A DNA stretch of 64,000 nt from Streptomyces formicae (lineage in GTDB: Bacteria; Actinomycetota; Actinomycetes; Streptomycetales; Streptomycetaceae): positions 3,472,001 through 3,536,000 of the forward strand of contig NZ_CP022685.1 in assembly GCF_002556545.1 (NCBI RefSeq). Direction: 5' to 3'. Made by a program: the position numbers and the translations under genes. The notes beneath the pieces were generated by a model. It did not search any database. It worked only from the letters and a program-made list of their open reading frames with translations, and was not told where the DNA came from. Numbering within the stretch: the stretch's first letter is position 1; each line of letters begins with the position of its first letter. Of the stretch, positions 47,664 to 56,481 are shown one piece after another.

Positions 47664-47962
47664 ACACCTTGTTTCGCCCTTGCGATCATGGCTAAGGGCG
47701 TAGAACCCTGGCACGGAGCCATTGGCTCTCATGAGGCGGGCGATACGGGGCAGTTGGGGGACCGAGACGACCGCGGCGGGGCAGGGACGGGGGCCCCGTT
47801 CATGAAGCGATGTCGAGGGGGGCATCATGCAACCGGAAGGTAGTCGTTCCATGTCTAGGGAGACGACGGCCTGACACTGATGCGTCCGCGACGGTCTAGG
47901 GGGACCCGAACGGACGGAAGGACCAACGAACACGCGGGCGACCGCGTGCGGGGGGATGACTC
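47664..47962. other. 299-base cslA upstream region with direct repeat and hairpin
   Basis: No ORF. GTCTAGGGAGAC (47853-47864) and GTCTAGGGGGAC (47894-47905) form a direct repeat 41 bases apart. CACGCGG-GCGA-CCGCGTG (47931-47948) is a perfect hairpin ending a few bases before the GGGGGA Shine-Dalgarno of cslA. GAGCC-ATT-GGCTC lies at 47716-47728. No convincing -10/-35 pair was found. Confidence 0.5.
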
Positions 47963-49963
47963 ATGACGTCGACGCCGACGGGCGCCCGACAGAACGACCC
48001 GTCAGAGACGACCCAACTACGGGTGCCGTCGCACAGGACGGGCGGATTCCGCAGAATCCAGAAGACCCTGCCGCGCTATGACTACGAGCACTACAGCCGT
48101 CTCGCCGGGCCGCTGACGCAGCCGGACCCGAGCAAGCCGTACAAGGTCAAGTACCGCTCGCTCCTCTCCCAGGAGCCGCACAAGGTACGGGCCGCGCTGA
48201 TGCTGGGCGCGGCCCCACTGCTCTCCCTGGTCCTGCTCGGCTGGCTGCTCCAGCCCGAGCACTGGACCGAGCGCGACTACGTGGCCAACGACTGGCTGCC
48301 GGTGCTCGATGTCGTCATGCTCGTCTCGATCGGTCTGATCGAGTTCTTCCGCTGCATGAACGTGCTCTCCAACGCGCACGCGACGCTCGTGGCCCGCGAC
48401 CCGATCCCCGTGGTGCCCGAGACCGGCACCAGAGTCGCCTTCCTCACCTCGTTCGTGCCCGGCAAGGAGCCGATCGAGATGGTGACGAAGACGCTGGAGG
48501 CCGCGGTCAAGATCCGTCACCGCGGTCTGATGCACGTCTGGCTCCTGGACGAGGGTGACGACCCTGAGGTCAAGGAGGTCTGCCGACGGCTCGGCGTGCA
48601 CCACTTCTCCCGCAAGGGCGTGGCGAAGTGGAACATGGCCAAGGGCCCGCACCGCGCCAAGACCAAGCACGGCAACTACAACGCCTGGCTCGACGCGCAC
48701 GGCGACGACTACGACTACTTCGCGTCCGTGGACACCGACCACGTCCCGATGCCGAACTACCTGGAGCGGATGCTCGGCTTCTTCCGCGACGAGAACGTGG
48801 GCTTCGTCATCGGCCCGCAGGTCTACGGCAACTACGACAACTTCGTCACCAAGGCCGCCGAGTCCCAGCAGTTCCTCTTCCACGCGCTGATCCAGCGCGC
48901 GGGCAACGCGTACGGCGCCCCGATGTTCGTCGGCACGTCCAACGCGGTGCGCATCAAGGCCCTGAAGCAGATCGGCGGTCTGTACGACTCGATCACCGAG
49001 GACATGGCCACGGGCTTCGAGATCCACCGCGCCACCAACCCGGGCACCGGCAAGAAGTGGAAGTCGGTCTACACCCCGGACGTGCTCGCGGTCGGCGAGG
49101 GCCCCAACGCCTGGACGGACTTCTTCACCCAGCAGCTGCGCTGGTCGCGGGGTACGTACGAGACGATCCTCAAGCAGTTCTGGAAGGCGCCCTTCTCACT
49201 GCCCCCCGGCCGCCTCTTCAACTACACCATGATGGTCATCTTCTACCCGATGTCCGCCATGAACTGGATCCTGGCCGCGCTCAGTTGCGCCCTGTTCCTG
49301 GGCCTCGGCGCGTCCGGCGTGAACATCGACCCGACCATCTGGCTGATGCTCTACGGCAACGCCTCGGCGCTGCAGATCGGCCTCTACATCTGGAACCGCA
49401 GGCACAACGTGTCGCCGCACGAGCCCGAGGGCTCCGGCGGTGTGGCGGGCATGGTGATGTCGGCCCTCTCGGCGCCGATCTACGCCCGCTCGCTCCTGGA
49501 CGCCGCGCTGCGCCGCAAGAGCAAGTTCGTGGTGACTCCCAAGGGCGACTCGGCGAGCCCGGACACGCTGTTCGGGACCTTCCGGATCCACCTGTTCTTC
49601 ATCCTGGTCTTCGGGGGCTCGATGGCGGCCTCCTTCGTGTACGGGCACTCCCACCCCGCGATGATCACCTGGGCCACCTTCGCCCTCCTGATCACGGCCG
49701 CGCCGATCTTCGCCTGGCGCTGGGGCATGCGGCAGGACAAGAAGAAGGCCACGTCCCCGCGGGACCCCGGGACTTCGGGGCCGCCGTCCGGGCCGGACAC
49801 GTCGGTCCCGCAGCAGCGCGATGCCACGGCGACGACACCCCTGCCGCAGGCCCAGCAGGGACCGCACGCGCCGCACGGCGCCCCGCACGCGCCGCAGCAG
49901 AAGCCCAGTTGGGCGGCGCCCGACCAGACCATGCAGATTTCCCTTGGGGGACGTAAGAAATGA
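47963..49963 (+). CDS. cslA: Cellulose synthase-like glycosyltransferase CslA
   Basis: 666 residues, GT2 membrane synthase making a beta-glucan at the hyphal tip. Catalytic motifs: VWLLDEGDDPEVKEVC (first Asp), SVDTDHVPMPNY (DxD), ITEDMATGFEIH (TED) and QQLRWSRGTYETIL (QxxRW). Two membrane segments precede the catalytic domain (LGAAPLLSLVLLGWLL, LDVVMLVSIGLIEFF) and several follow. The cytoplasmic tail is Pro/Gln/His-rich. ATG 47963 with GGGGGA seven bases before. The stop overlaps glxA by four bases (ATGA), as in S. coelicolor and S. lividans, where cslA and glxA form a tip complex needed for morphogenesis. Confidence 0.96.
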   Translation: MTSTPTGARQNDPSETTQLRVPSHRTGGFRRIQKTLPRYDYEHYSRLAGPLTQPDPSKPYKVKYRSLLSQEPHKVRAALMLGAAPLLSLVLLGWLLQPEHWTERDYVANDWLPVLDVVMLVSIGLIEFFRCMNVLSNAHATLVARDPIPVVPETGTRVAFLTSFVPGKEPIEMVTKTLEAAVKIRHRGLMHVWLLDEGDDPEVKEVCRRLGVHHFSRKGVAKWNMAKGPHRAKTKHGNYNAWLDAHGDDYDYFASVDTDHVPMPNYLERMLGFFRDENVGFVIGPQVYGNYDNFVTKAAESQQFLFHALIQRAGNAYGAPMFVGTSNAVRIKALKQIGGLYDSITEDMATGFEIHRATNPGTGKKWKSVYTPDVLAVGEGPNAWTDFFTQQLRWSRGTYETILKQFWKAPFSLPPGRLFNYTMMVIFYPMSAMNWILAALSCALFLGLGASGVNIDPTIWLMLYGNASALQIGLYIWNRRHNVSPHEPEGSGGVAGMVMSALSAPIYARSLLDAALRRKSKFVVTPKGDSASPDTLFGTFRIHLFFILVFGGSMAASFVYGHSHPAMITWATFALLITAAPIFAWRWGMRQDKKKATSPRDPGTSGPPSGPDTSVPQQRDATATTPLPQAQQGPHAPHGAPHAPQQKPSWAAPDQTMQISLGGRKK

Positions 49964-51897
49964 AAGACCGTTCCAGCCGCCGCCGCGCCCGCCGCATCGC
50001 GATAGGCGCGGCGGTGGTCATAGCGCTGGCCGGGATGAACGGCCCGTGGCTGTGGCGCGTCGGCTCCGAGAAGTACCACGACTACAAGATCAACAAGCCG
50101 GAGTACAAGGCCGACAACGGCCACTGGGAGGTCATCAACTTCCCCGAGGAGTACCGCCAGAACACCATCCACGCGGCCCTCCTGCACACCGGCAAGGTCC
50201 TCCTCGTCGCGGGTTCCGGCAACAACCAGAAGAACTTCGACAAGAAGAAGTTCGACACGCGCCTGTGGGACCCGGTCAAGAACACCATCAAGAAGATCCC
50301 GACGCCCACCGACCTGTTCTGCACCGGCCACACGCAGTTGGGCAACGGCAACCTGCTGATCGCGGGCGGCACCCAGCGCTACGAGAAGCTGAAGGGCGAC
50401 ATCACCAAGGCCGGCGGCCTGATGATCGTCCACAACGAGGACCCGGACGAGCCGAAGACGATCCCCGCGGGCACGAAGTTCACCGGCAAGAAGAACGGCA
50501 AGACCTTCGTCTCCAAGGACAACATCCTCGTCGAGAAGGCCAAGAAGGTCTTCGACCCGCAGACCGGCGCCTTCCTGCGCACCGAGCCCGGACTCGGCCG
50601 GGTCTACGTGGAGGCGCAGCGCAGCGGCACCAAGTACGAGACGGGCACCCAGGACAACTACCGCGTCCAGGGCCTGAAGGGCGCCGACACCCGCAACGTG
50701 TACGGCATGGCGCAGAAGCTCGCCCTGGACAAGAAGGACTTCCAGGGGATCAAGGACACCTTCGAGTTCGACCCGGTCGCCGAGCGGTACATCAAGGTCG
50801 ACCCGATGAACGAGGCGCGCTGGTACCCCACGCTGACCACGCTCACCGACGGCAAGATCCTCTCCACCTCGGGCCTCGACGAGATCGGCCAGCTGGTCCC
50901 CGGCAAGAACGAGGTGTACGACCCGAAGACCAAGAAGTGGACGTACACCAAGGGGATCCGCCAGTTCCCGACCTACCCGGCGATCTTCCAGATGGCCAAC
51001 GGCAAGCTCTTCTACTCCGGTTCGAACGCGGGCTACGGCCCCGACGACGTCGGCCGCAAGCCCGGCATCTGGGACCTGAAGACCAACAAGTGGAAGGGCA
51101 TCCCCGGCCTCGGCGACCCCAAGCTCCTGGAGACCTCGGGCACGGTCGAGCTGCCGCCCGCCCAGGACCAGAAGTACATGGTGGTCGGCGGCGGTGGCGT
51201 CGGCGAGTCCGAGGACTCCAGCAAGAAGACCCGCATCGTCGACCTCCTCGCCGAGAAGCCGATGTTCGCGAACGGCCCCGAGCTGGAGAAGGGCACGCGC
51301 TACCCGCAGATCTCCACGCTGCCCGACGACACCGTGCTGATCTCCGGCGGCTCCGAGGACTACCGGGGCCGGGGCGACTCCAACATCCACCAGGCGCGCA
51401 TCTACGACGCGAAGACCGGTGAGATGCGGCGGGTCGCCGACCCGGAGGTGGGCCGCAACTACCACTCGGGCTCGATCCTGCTGCCCGACGGCCGCGTGAT
51501 GTTCTTCGGCTCCGACTCGCTCTACGCCGACAAGGCCAACACCAAGCCGGGCGTCTTCGAGCAGCGCATCGAGATCTACACGCCGCCGTACCTCTACCAC
51601 GGCTCGCAGCCGGAGCTGGGCGCCGGCCCGAAGACCATCGCGCGGGGCGCGTCAGGGACGTTCCCGACGAAGCACTCGTCGGCCATCAAGACGGCCCGCC
51701 TCATCAAGCCGAGTGCCTCGACGCACGTCACGGACATCGACCAGACGTCGATCGCGCTCGACCTGAAGAAGTCCGACGGCTCGGTCTCCGTGACCATCCC
51801 GAAGAACCGCAGCCTGGTCGAGTCCGGCTGGTACATGCTCTTCGTGACGGACGACCAGGGCACGCCCAGCAAGGCCCGCTGGGTCCGGGTGCCGTAA
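49960..51897 (+). CDS. glxA: GlxA radical copper oxidase (galactose oxidase-like)
   Basis: 645 residues. An N-terminal anchor (RIAIGAAVVIALAGMNGPW) holds it outside the membrane. The beta-propeller has the copper-radical site: Cys121 in LFCTGHTQ, stacking Trp288 and Tyr289 in EARWYPTLTT (Tyr-Cys cofactor), ligands Tyr501-His502 in GRNYHSGS, and His589 in ASTHVTD. GlxA oxidises a primary alcohol of the CslA glycan with release of peroxide and needs copper from the Sco chaperone. It is translationally coupled to cslA. A 132-bp perfect-armed palindrome follows the stop. Confidence 0.96.
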   Translation: MKDRSSRRRARRIAIGAAVVIALAGMNGPWLWRVGSEKYHDYKINKPEYKADNGHWEVINFPEEYRQNTIHAALLHTGKVLLVAGSGNNQKNFDKKKFDTRLWDPVKNTIKKIPTPTDLFCTGHTQLGNGNLLIAGGTQRYEKLKGDITKAGGLMIVHNEDPDEPKTIPAGTKFTGKKNGKTFVSKDNILVEKAKKVFDPQTGAFLRTEPGLGRVYVEAQRSGTKYETGTQDNYRVQGLKGADTRNVYGMAQKLALDKKDFQGIKDTFEFDPVAERYIKVDPMNEARWYPTLTTLTDGKILSTSGLDEIGQLVPGKNEVYDPKTKKWTYTKGIRQFPTYPAIFQMANGKLFYSGSNAGYGPDDVGRKPGIWDLKTNKWKGIPGLGDPKLLETSGTVELPPAQDQKYMVVGGGGVGESEDSSKKTRIVDLLAEKPMFANGPELEKGTRYPQISTLPDDTVLISGGSEDYRGRGDSNIHQARIYDAKTGEMRRVADPEVGRNYHSGSILLPDGRVMFFGSDSLYADKANTKPGVFEQRIEIYTPPYLYHGSQPELGAGPKTIARGASGTFPTKHSSAIKTARLIKPSASTHVTDIDQTSIALDLKKSDGSVSVTIPKNRSLVESGWYMLFVTDDQGTPSKARWVRVP

Positions 51898-51902
51898 GAA
51901 AC

Positions 51903-52034
51903 GCCCCGTCAGGGGCGCGGGGAACTGCGCGAGCAACCACGAAGAAGCCGCAGTCGCGACTGCCGGGATCCCGGCAGATGCGACTGCGGCTTTTCGCGCG
52001 CTGAGCGCGCAGTTCCCCGCGCCCCTGACGGGGC
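51903..52034. repeat. Nested palindrome, copy 3, extended arms
   Basis: The core (51912-52026) has the same 115-bp plan as the copies at 20045 and 24900. Here the outer arms extend to 29 bp each and are perfect (GCCCCGTCAGGGGCGCGGGG onward, and complement). The inner arms AAGCCGCAGTCGCGACTGCC / complement have one mismatch, separated by GGGATCCC-like bases. It lies between convergent glxA and the GH6 gene, so it most likely terminates both. Confidence 0.88.
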
Positions 52035-52039
52035 CGTTC

Positions 52040-53071
52040 CTAGCCGGATGCCTTCGCGAGGTCCAACGCGTACTCCGGCCACCACTGACCCGCCTTGGGG
52101 CCGCCCCGACACGTCCCGTCAGACTCACCAGGCCGCTTGACCCACAGATACGCGTCGACGAGCGGGTCGGACGTCTTGGTGGTGGGCGTCTCCCCCAAGG
52201 CCCGCCCCGGCGGATTGCACCAAGGGTCCTTGCCCTTGGTGTACGGCCCGTTCCCATTGCGCGCCGTGTCGATGACGAACGGCTTGTTGCCGATCTTCGC
52301 CGACAGCTTCTTGCCGAACTCCGTGCTCGTGCGCGTCGTCTGGAAGTTGGAGACGTTGACCGAGAAGCCGTCGGCCTGCTCGACGCCGGACCGCTTCAGG
52401 GGCTCCCAGAGCGCGTCGGGGTTCTGCCAGCCCGCGTTGCCCGCGTCCAGGTACACCTTCGTGTTCTTCAGGGACTTGAGCTTGCCGATGGCGCCCTTGA
52501 GGAGGTCGTAGCGCTCCTCGTGGAACTGCGCGGGCGTGCAGTTGTCGACCATGTGGAGCACCGCGTCCGGCTCCAGGATCACCGTGGCGTGGCGGTCCTC
52601 GATGCCCTTGGCCACCTGGTCGACGAAGGCGCGGTACGCGTTGCCGTCGGCCGCGCCGCCGCCCGAGTACTGGCCGCAGTCGCGGTGCGGGATGTTGTAG
52701 AGAACCAGGAGCGCGTCGCGGTCGGCCTTCTCCGCGGCCTCGGTGAAGCCGCGCGCCTGGTCCTCCGCGGTCTCCGGGACGATCCACTCGGCGACCGGCT
52801 GCTCGGCGATCTTCCGGATCAGCCCGGCGTCGTCCTTCTTGCCGTCCTTGTCGTACGCGGCGACCTGCTTGGCCGCGTTCCCGTCCGGGTTGACCCAGTA
52901 GGGGTCCTCGCCCTTGGGCTGTTGCTTCACCGGCGGGCTCGACGTGTCGCCGTCCGAGTCACCGCCGGAGGAACACGCGGAAAGGAGCAGAGCGGCCCCC
53001 GCGAGCGCCACCCCGGTCCTCACGCCCCTGGCCGCGAAACCGTGCCCGCGGCCGGTGCTTTTGCGGTACAT
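52040..53071 (-). CDS. cslZ: GH6 endoglucanase lipoprotein (CslZ)
   Basis: 343 residues. Lipoprotein signal with LLLSACSSGG lipobox, then an acidic linker. GH6 features: VLYNIPHRDCGQYSGGGAAD, HATVILEPDAVLHMVDNC (catalytic region), VYLDAGNAGWQNPD, VSNFQTTRTSTEFGKKLSA, FVIDTARNGNGP with WCNPPGRALGETP and DAYLWVKRPGESDG. It hydrolyses beta-1,4-glucan. In S. lividans CslZ is thought to trim the CslA/GlxA glycan at the tip. It is convergent with glxA. Confidence 0.93.
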   Translation of the reverse strand: MYRKSTGRGHGFAARGVRTGVALAGAALLLSACSSGGDSDGDTSSPPVKQQPKGEDPYWVNPDGNAAKQVAAYDKDGKKDDAGLIRKIAEQPVAEWIVPETAEDQARGFTEAAEKADRDALLVLYNIPHRDCGQYSGGGAADGNAYRAFVDQVAKGIEDRHATVILEPDAVLHMVDNCTPAQFHEERYDLLKGAIGKLKSLKNTKVYLDAGNAGWQNPDALWEPLKRSGVEQADGFSVNVSNFQTTRTSTEFGKKLSAKIGNKPFVIDTARNGNGPYTKGKDPWCNPPGRALGETPTTKTSDPLVDAYLWVKRPGESDGTCRGGPKAGQWWPEYALDLAKASG

Positions 53072-53228
53072 CCACTCCCCCTTGGGTGCACTGTCCGTAT
53101 CTCAATCCTGGCACACGTATTCCCTGCCCACGAGGCCCGTCCGCCCGGCGTGAAGACCTGTAGGAGAGCTGTTACAGCCCGCCGCGCGCGGGTAGGCGCC
53201 ATGGGCGGGGAGCAGCGAGAGGAGGGTC

Positions 53229-53987
53229 ATGCGGGACCGCGACAGTGAACTGCGGCTTGCGGACATCCTGGTGGAGAGCGCCGACACGCTCACCGAGGGC
53301 TTCGACCCCGAGACGTATCTGAGGTGGCTGGCCGACCGCTGCGTGGAGCTGCTCGGCGCCCGGGGCGCGGGCGTGATGTACGCGGCCGAGGGCGAGGCCG
53401 TCCATCTGATCTCCGGCACCCGTCAACAGCACGTGGTGCACGAACTGTTGGCCGTACAGCATCTCGGCGGCCCGTGCCTGGAGAGCTTCGGCACCGGCGA
53501 GCCCGTGCCGCCCGTGCCGATCGACGCGCGGAGCGCGGCGGCCCGTTGGCCCGATTTCGTCGAGCGGGCCGACCGGCACGGCATCGCGGGAACGTACGCG
53601 GTGCCGCTGCGCAACGGGGGTCCGACGTTGGGCGTACTCAACGTTTTCGTACCGCACGCACCTCAAGTGGACGATTCCCGGCGCGACTTGCGCATCGCGC
53701 ACGCGCTCGCGCGGGCGGCGGCGATCGGATTGCGCAACCACCGCACTCACACGGAGTGCCGAACGCTCTCGGATCAGCTCCAGACCGCATTGGACAGCCG
53801 CATTCGAATTGAACAGGCCAAGGGCATACTCGCCGAACGCTGGGGCGTCGGCATGGACGAGGCTTTTGACGTGCTGCGACGCTTCGCGCGCAGAGAACGC
53901 CTGGTCATCGACGTGGTCGCGACACAAGTGATCAAGGGTGAGATCCACGGCGGCGCGTTCCGGCAGGGCAGACCCGAACTCTCCTGA
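53229..53987 (+). CDS. GAF-ANTAR transcription antitermination regulator
   Basis: 252 residues. GAF sensor (about 15-165; EGFDPETYLRWLADRCVELL, GIAGTYAVPLRNGGPTLGVL) followed by the ANTAR RNA-binding domain (about 190-245; LDSRIRIEQAKGILAERWGV with VGMDEAFDVLRRFARRE). ANTAR proteins bind paired hairpins in mRNA leaders and prevent termination. The nearest possible targets are not evident. ATG 53229 with GAGAGGAGGG close by. It is divergent from cslZ. Confidence 0.92.
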   Translation: MRDRDSELRLADILVESADTLTEGFDPETYLRWLADRCVELLGARGAGVMYAAEGEAVHLISGTRQQHVVHELLAVQHLGGPCLESFGTGEPVPPVPIDARSAAARWPDFVERADRHGIAGTYAVPLRNGGPTLGVLNVFVPHAPQVDDSRRDLRIAHALARAAAIGLRNHRTHTECRTLSDQLQTALDSRIRIEQAKGILAERWGVGMDEAFDVLRRFARRERLVIDVVATQVIKGEIHGGAFRQGRPELS

Positions 53988-54251
53988 GAGCGCCGCCCAC
54001 CTGCGATGATCACGCAGGGAAAGCGTTCCACGACTTGGCGTTATTCGCCCTCTAGGCCCACGCGCCCATTCGTTCTAAAGTCTGTTCCACGGCCCAAGCC
54101 CCCGGCCTTGTCGACCGTTCCGCATTTCGGAATGGTTCCCGAACCTCCCGCGCCGGCGCCGGGTTTCTCCCGCAGCTCGTGCGCGCGCGGTCGAGGACCA
54201 GCCCGGTCGGCGGCTCCGGGGGGAGCGGGCCGCCGATCGGGCAGGTGGTCG
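53988..54251. other. 264-base gap, no gene seen
   Basis: Between the ANTAR gene and the convergent sortase gene. It has a relatively AT-rich part (54030-54140, TTATTCGCCC, TTCGTTCTAAAG, TTTCGGAATGG) that is unusual here. No tRNA, clear terminator or ORF was identified. Confidence 0.5.
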
Positions 54252-54920
54252 CTACCGGCCGCCGACTCCCGTCAGGTACGCCGAGACGACCACGTTCGCC
54301 GTGTACGTACGGGTCGCCCTGTCGAACGTGCCGCCGCAGGTGATCAGGCGCAGCTCCGCCCGGCCCTCCTCGTGCGGGCCGTACGCCTTCTTCGCGTCGA
54401 ACCGGTCGCGGGTGAGGACCCGCACGTCCTCCACCGTGAACTCCGCGACCGTGCCGTCCTCGCGGCTCACCCCCACCTTCTCGCCGGGGCGCAGCGCGCT
54501 CAGATCGTAGAAGACGGCGGGCTCGGTCTCCGTGTCGACGTGCCCGACGAGGAGGGCCGCGCCCGGGGCGCCGGGGCGGGTGCCGCCGCCGTACCAGCCG
54601 ACCGTGCCCGGCTGCCCGAAGGGCGGCGGGTCGATCGCCCCTTCGGCGTCCAGGCCCCGGGCCGCCACCGGCGCCCGCACCTTCAGGGCGGGCACGTCGA
54701 CGCGCTCGGGACGGGCGGGCGCCAACGGCTCGTGGGCGGGCGGAAGTTCGACGCCGAGCGGGCGTCCGACCTCGGCGACGTCGCCGATCGCGGGCCCCGA
54801 GGTCCCTCCTCGCCGGTCCGCCATGTCACTGCCCCACAGCCAGAGGCCGACCAGGAGGACCGCCCAGGCCACGCCGGTCAGCAGGCGGCTGGTCCCCGAC
54901 GCGCGTTCACCGCCGGACAC
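54252..54920 (-). CDS. Class F sortase
   Basis: 222 residues. One N-terminal membrane anchor (LLTGVAWAVLLVGLWLWG), then the sortase domain with the catalytic triad His127 (LLVGHVDTETEP), Cys195 (LITCGGTFD) and Arg204 (ATRTYTANVVV). Its spacing and GGGTRPGxPGxALLVGH region fit class F of actinobacteria. It joins surface proteins to the cell wall by transpeptidation. The adjacent gene (54937) encodes a small exported protein with a C-terminal anchor, the likely partner. Start ATG 54920. Confidence 0.92.
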   Translation of the reverse strand: MSGGERASGTSRLLTGVAWAVLLVGLWLWGSDMADRRGGTSGPAIGDVAEVGRPLGVELPPAHEPLAPARPERVDVPALKVRAPVAARGLDAEGAIDPPPFGQPGTVGWYGGGTRPGAPGAALLVGHVDTETEPAVFYDLSALRPGEKVGVSREDGTVAEFTVEDVRVLTRDRFDAKKAYGPHEEGRAELRLITCGGTFDRATRTYTANVVVSAYLTGVGGR

Positions 54921-54936
54921 GGGTGCGCCCCGCCCG

Positions 54937-55485
54937 TCACTCGGAGCGGCGTCGGCGGACGCTGCGGAACGCCACGGCGACCGCCGCGACCCCCGCGAGG
55001 ACCAGGCCGATCACCGCGTGCCGGGTACCGGGCCCCGCCTCTTCGGCGCTCTGCGTCGCGGTCGCGGACGCCAGCTCGGCGGTGCCGCCGCCCCCGGCGC
55101 GCACCGGGGAGACCGGGACCGGGTTGTGCTGGATGACCTGGACGGTGCCCGCGCCCTGGTGGGGGTGGCCGTCGCAGGTGACGGTGACGTCGTAGGTACC
55201 GGAGACGCCGTGCTTGATCCGGCCGCTGCCGTTGAGCGAGAACGTGTCGCCGTCCCGCCCGGTCAGCCTGACCTCCCCGTCGAAGGCACCGGACGAGGCG
55301 GACCCGGTCGTGCCGTCACAGCCCGAGGCGCTCACCTCCACGGTGGCGCCGGGCGCGGCACTGGACGGGGTGACGGTGGCCCGTACGGAGTCGTGGTCGT
55401 GGGCCTGGGCCACGGTGAGGGGCAGGGCGGCCGTCAGGGCGACGGCCGCCGCGGCACCACGCAGGGCAAGGGGACATATACGCAT
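54937..55485 (-). CDS. Small exported wall or membrane protein, probable sortase partner
   Basis: 182 residues. Sec signal (LRGAAAAVALTAALPLTVAQ), an Ig-like beta domain with two cysteines (VTPSSAAPGATVEVSASGC, YDVTVTCDGHP), a Gly/Ala/Ser/Thr spacer, and a C-terminal hydrophobic segment (HAVIGLVLAGVAAVAVAF) ending in RRRRSE. The arrangement is that of a sorting signal, but I see no LPXTG-like pentapeptide, only EEAGPGTRHA before the hydrophobic part. ATG 55485. It is upstream of the sortase in the same operon (16-base gap). Confidence 0.82.
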   Translation of the reverse strand: MRICPLALRGAAAAVALTAALPLTVAQAHDHDSVRATVTPSSAAPGATVEVSASGCDGTTGSASSGAFDGEVRLTGRDGDTFSLNGSGRIKHGVSGTYDVTVTCDGHPHQGAGTVQVIQHNPVPVSPVRAGGGGTAELASATATQSAEEAGPGTRHAVIGLVLAGVAAVAVAFRSVRRRRSE

Positions 55486-55630
55486 CGTGAACCTCCTGCT
55501 CCGAGATTCACGCGCGGTGACGCGCCCCGCATCCCTGACGCACCCGTATGGCTGTTCGGTCCCCTACAGACACGCTAGGGCGCGGAGATTCGGGCGGGCG
55601 GGTGGGAAAGGTATCGCCGCGAAGCGGCGC

Positions 55631-56410
55631 TCAAATCCGATCCACAAGATCAGCGATGGAGTCCACGATGTTAGAGGGCCGGAAGGGGTGCCGATCGACG
55701 TCCCCCCGGGCGGTGAGCCCGGTGAGCACCAGAAACGTCTCCATCCCCGCTTCCAGTCCGGCAAGGACATCCGTGTCCATGCGGTCCCCGATCATCGCGC
55801 TCGTCTCCGAATGCGCCCCGATCGCGTTCAGCCCCGTCCGCATCATCAGCGGATTCGGCTTGCCCGCGAAGTACGGGTTCTTGCCGGTCGCCTTGGTGAT
55901 CAGCGCCGCGACGGCGCCGGTGGCGGGCAGCGGCCCCTCCGTGGAGGGACCGGTCTCGTCCGGGTTGGTGCAGATGAACCGCGCCCCGCCGTTGATCAGC
56001 CGGACGGCCTTCGTCATGGCCTCGAAGGAGTACGTCCGGGTCTCGCCGAGCACCACGTAGTCGGGGTCGTGGTCGGTCAGGACGTACCCGATGTCGTGCA
56101 GCGCCGTGGTCAGCCCCGCCTCGCCGATGACGTACGCCGTGCCGCCGGGACGCTGGTCGTCCAGGAACTTCGCGGTGGCGAGCGCGGACGTCCAGATGTT
56201 CTCGACGGGCACCTCAAGACCCATCCGGGTCAGCCGGGCCTGGAGGTCGCGCGCGGTGTAGATGGAGTTGTTCGTCAGGACCAGGAAGGGCTTCCCGGAG
56301 TCGCGCAACTTCTTGATGAAGGCGTCGGCACCGGGAATCGGCACCCCCTCGTGGATGAGCACGCCGTCCATGTCGGTGAGCCACGATTCGATGGGCTTGC
56401 GCTCTGCCAT
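55631..56410 (-). CDS. HAD-IIA (NagD-like) phosphatase
   Basis: 259 residues. Motif I WLTDMDGVLIHEG (nucleophile Asp), motif II LVLTNNSIYTARD, a cap region (YVIGEAGLTTALHD and TNPDETGPSTEG) and motifs III/IV AGKPNPLMMRTGLNA, MIGDRMDTDVLAG. A cytoplasmic sugar- or nucleotide-phosphate phosphatase; the exact substrate is unknown. ATG 56410. It is followed by a separate phosphatase gene upstream on the same strand. Confidence 0.92.
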   Translation of the reverse strand: MAERKPIESWLTDMDGVLIHEGVPIPGADAFIKKLRDSGKPFLVLTNNSIYTARDLQARLTRMGLEVPVENIWTSALATAKFLDDQRPGGTAYVIGEAGLTTALHDIGYVLTDHDPDYVVLGETRTYSFEAMTKAVRLINGGARFICTNPDETGPSTEGPLPATGAVAALITKATGKNPYFAGKPNPLMMRTGLNAIGAHSETSAMIGDRMDTDVLAGLEAGMETFLVLTGLTARGDVDRHPFRPSNIVDSIADLVDRI

Positions 56411-56481
56411 GGGGTGCACTCCTGCGGTGTACGGGTTGTCTGGGGCGCCGGGACAGCGCTGTGCCGACGCCCACAGCCTAA

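Noticed and set aside
49480..51600. 706-codon minus-strand frame opposite cslA and glxA
   Set aside because: Antisense to two recognised, motif-complete genes; no domain or RBS.
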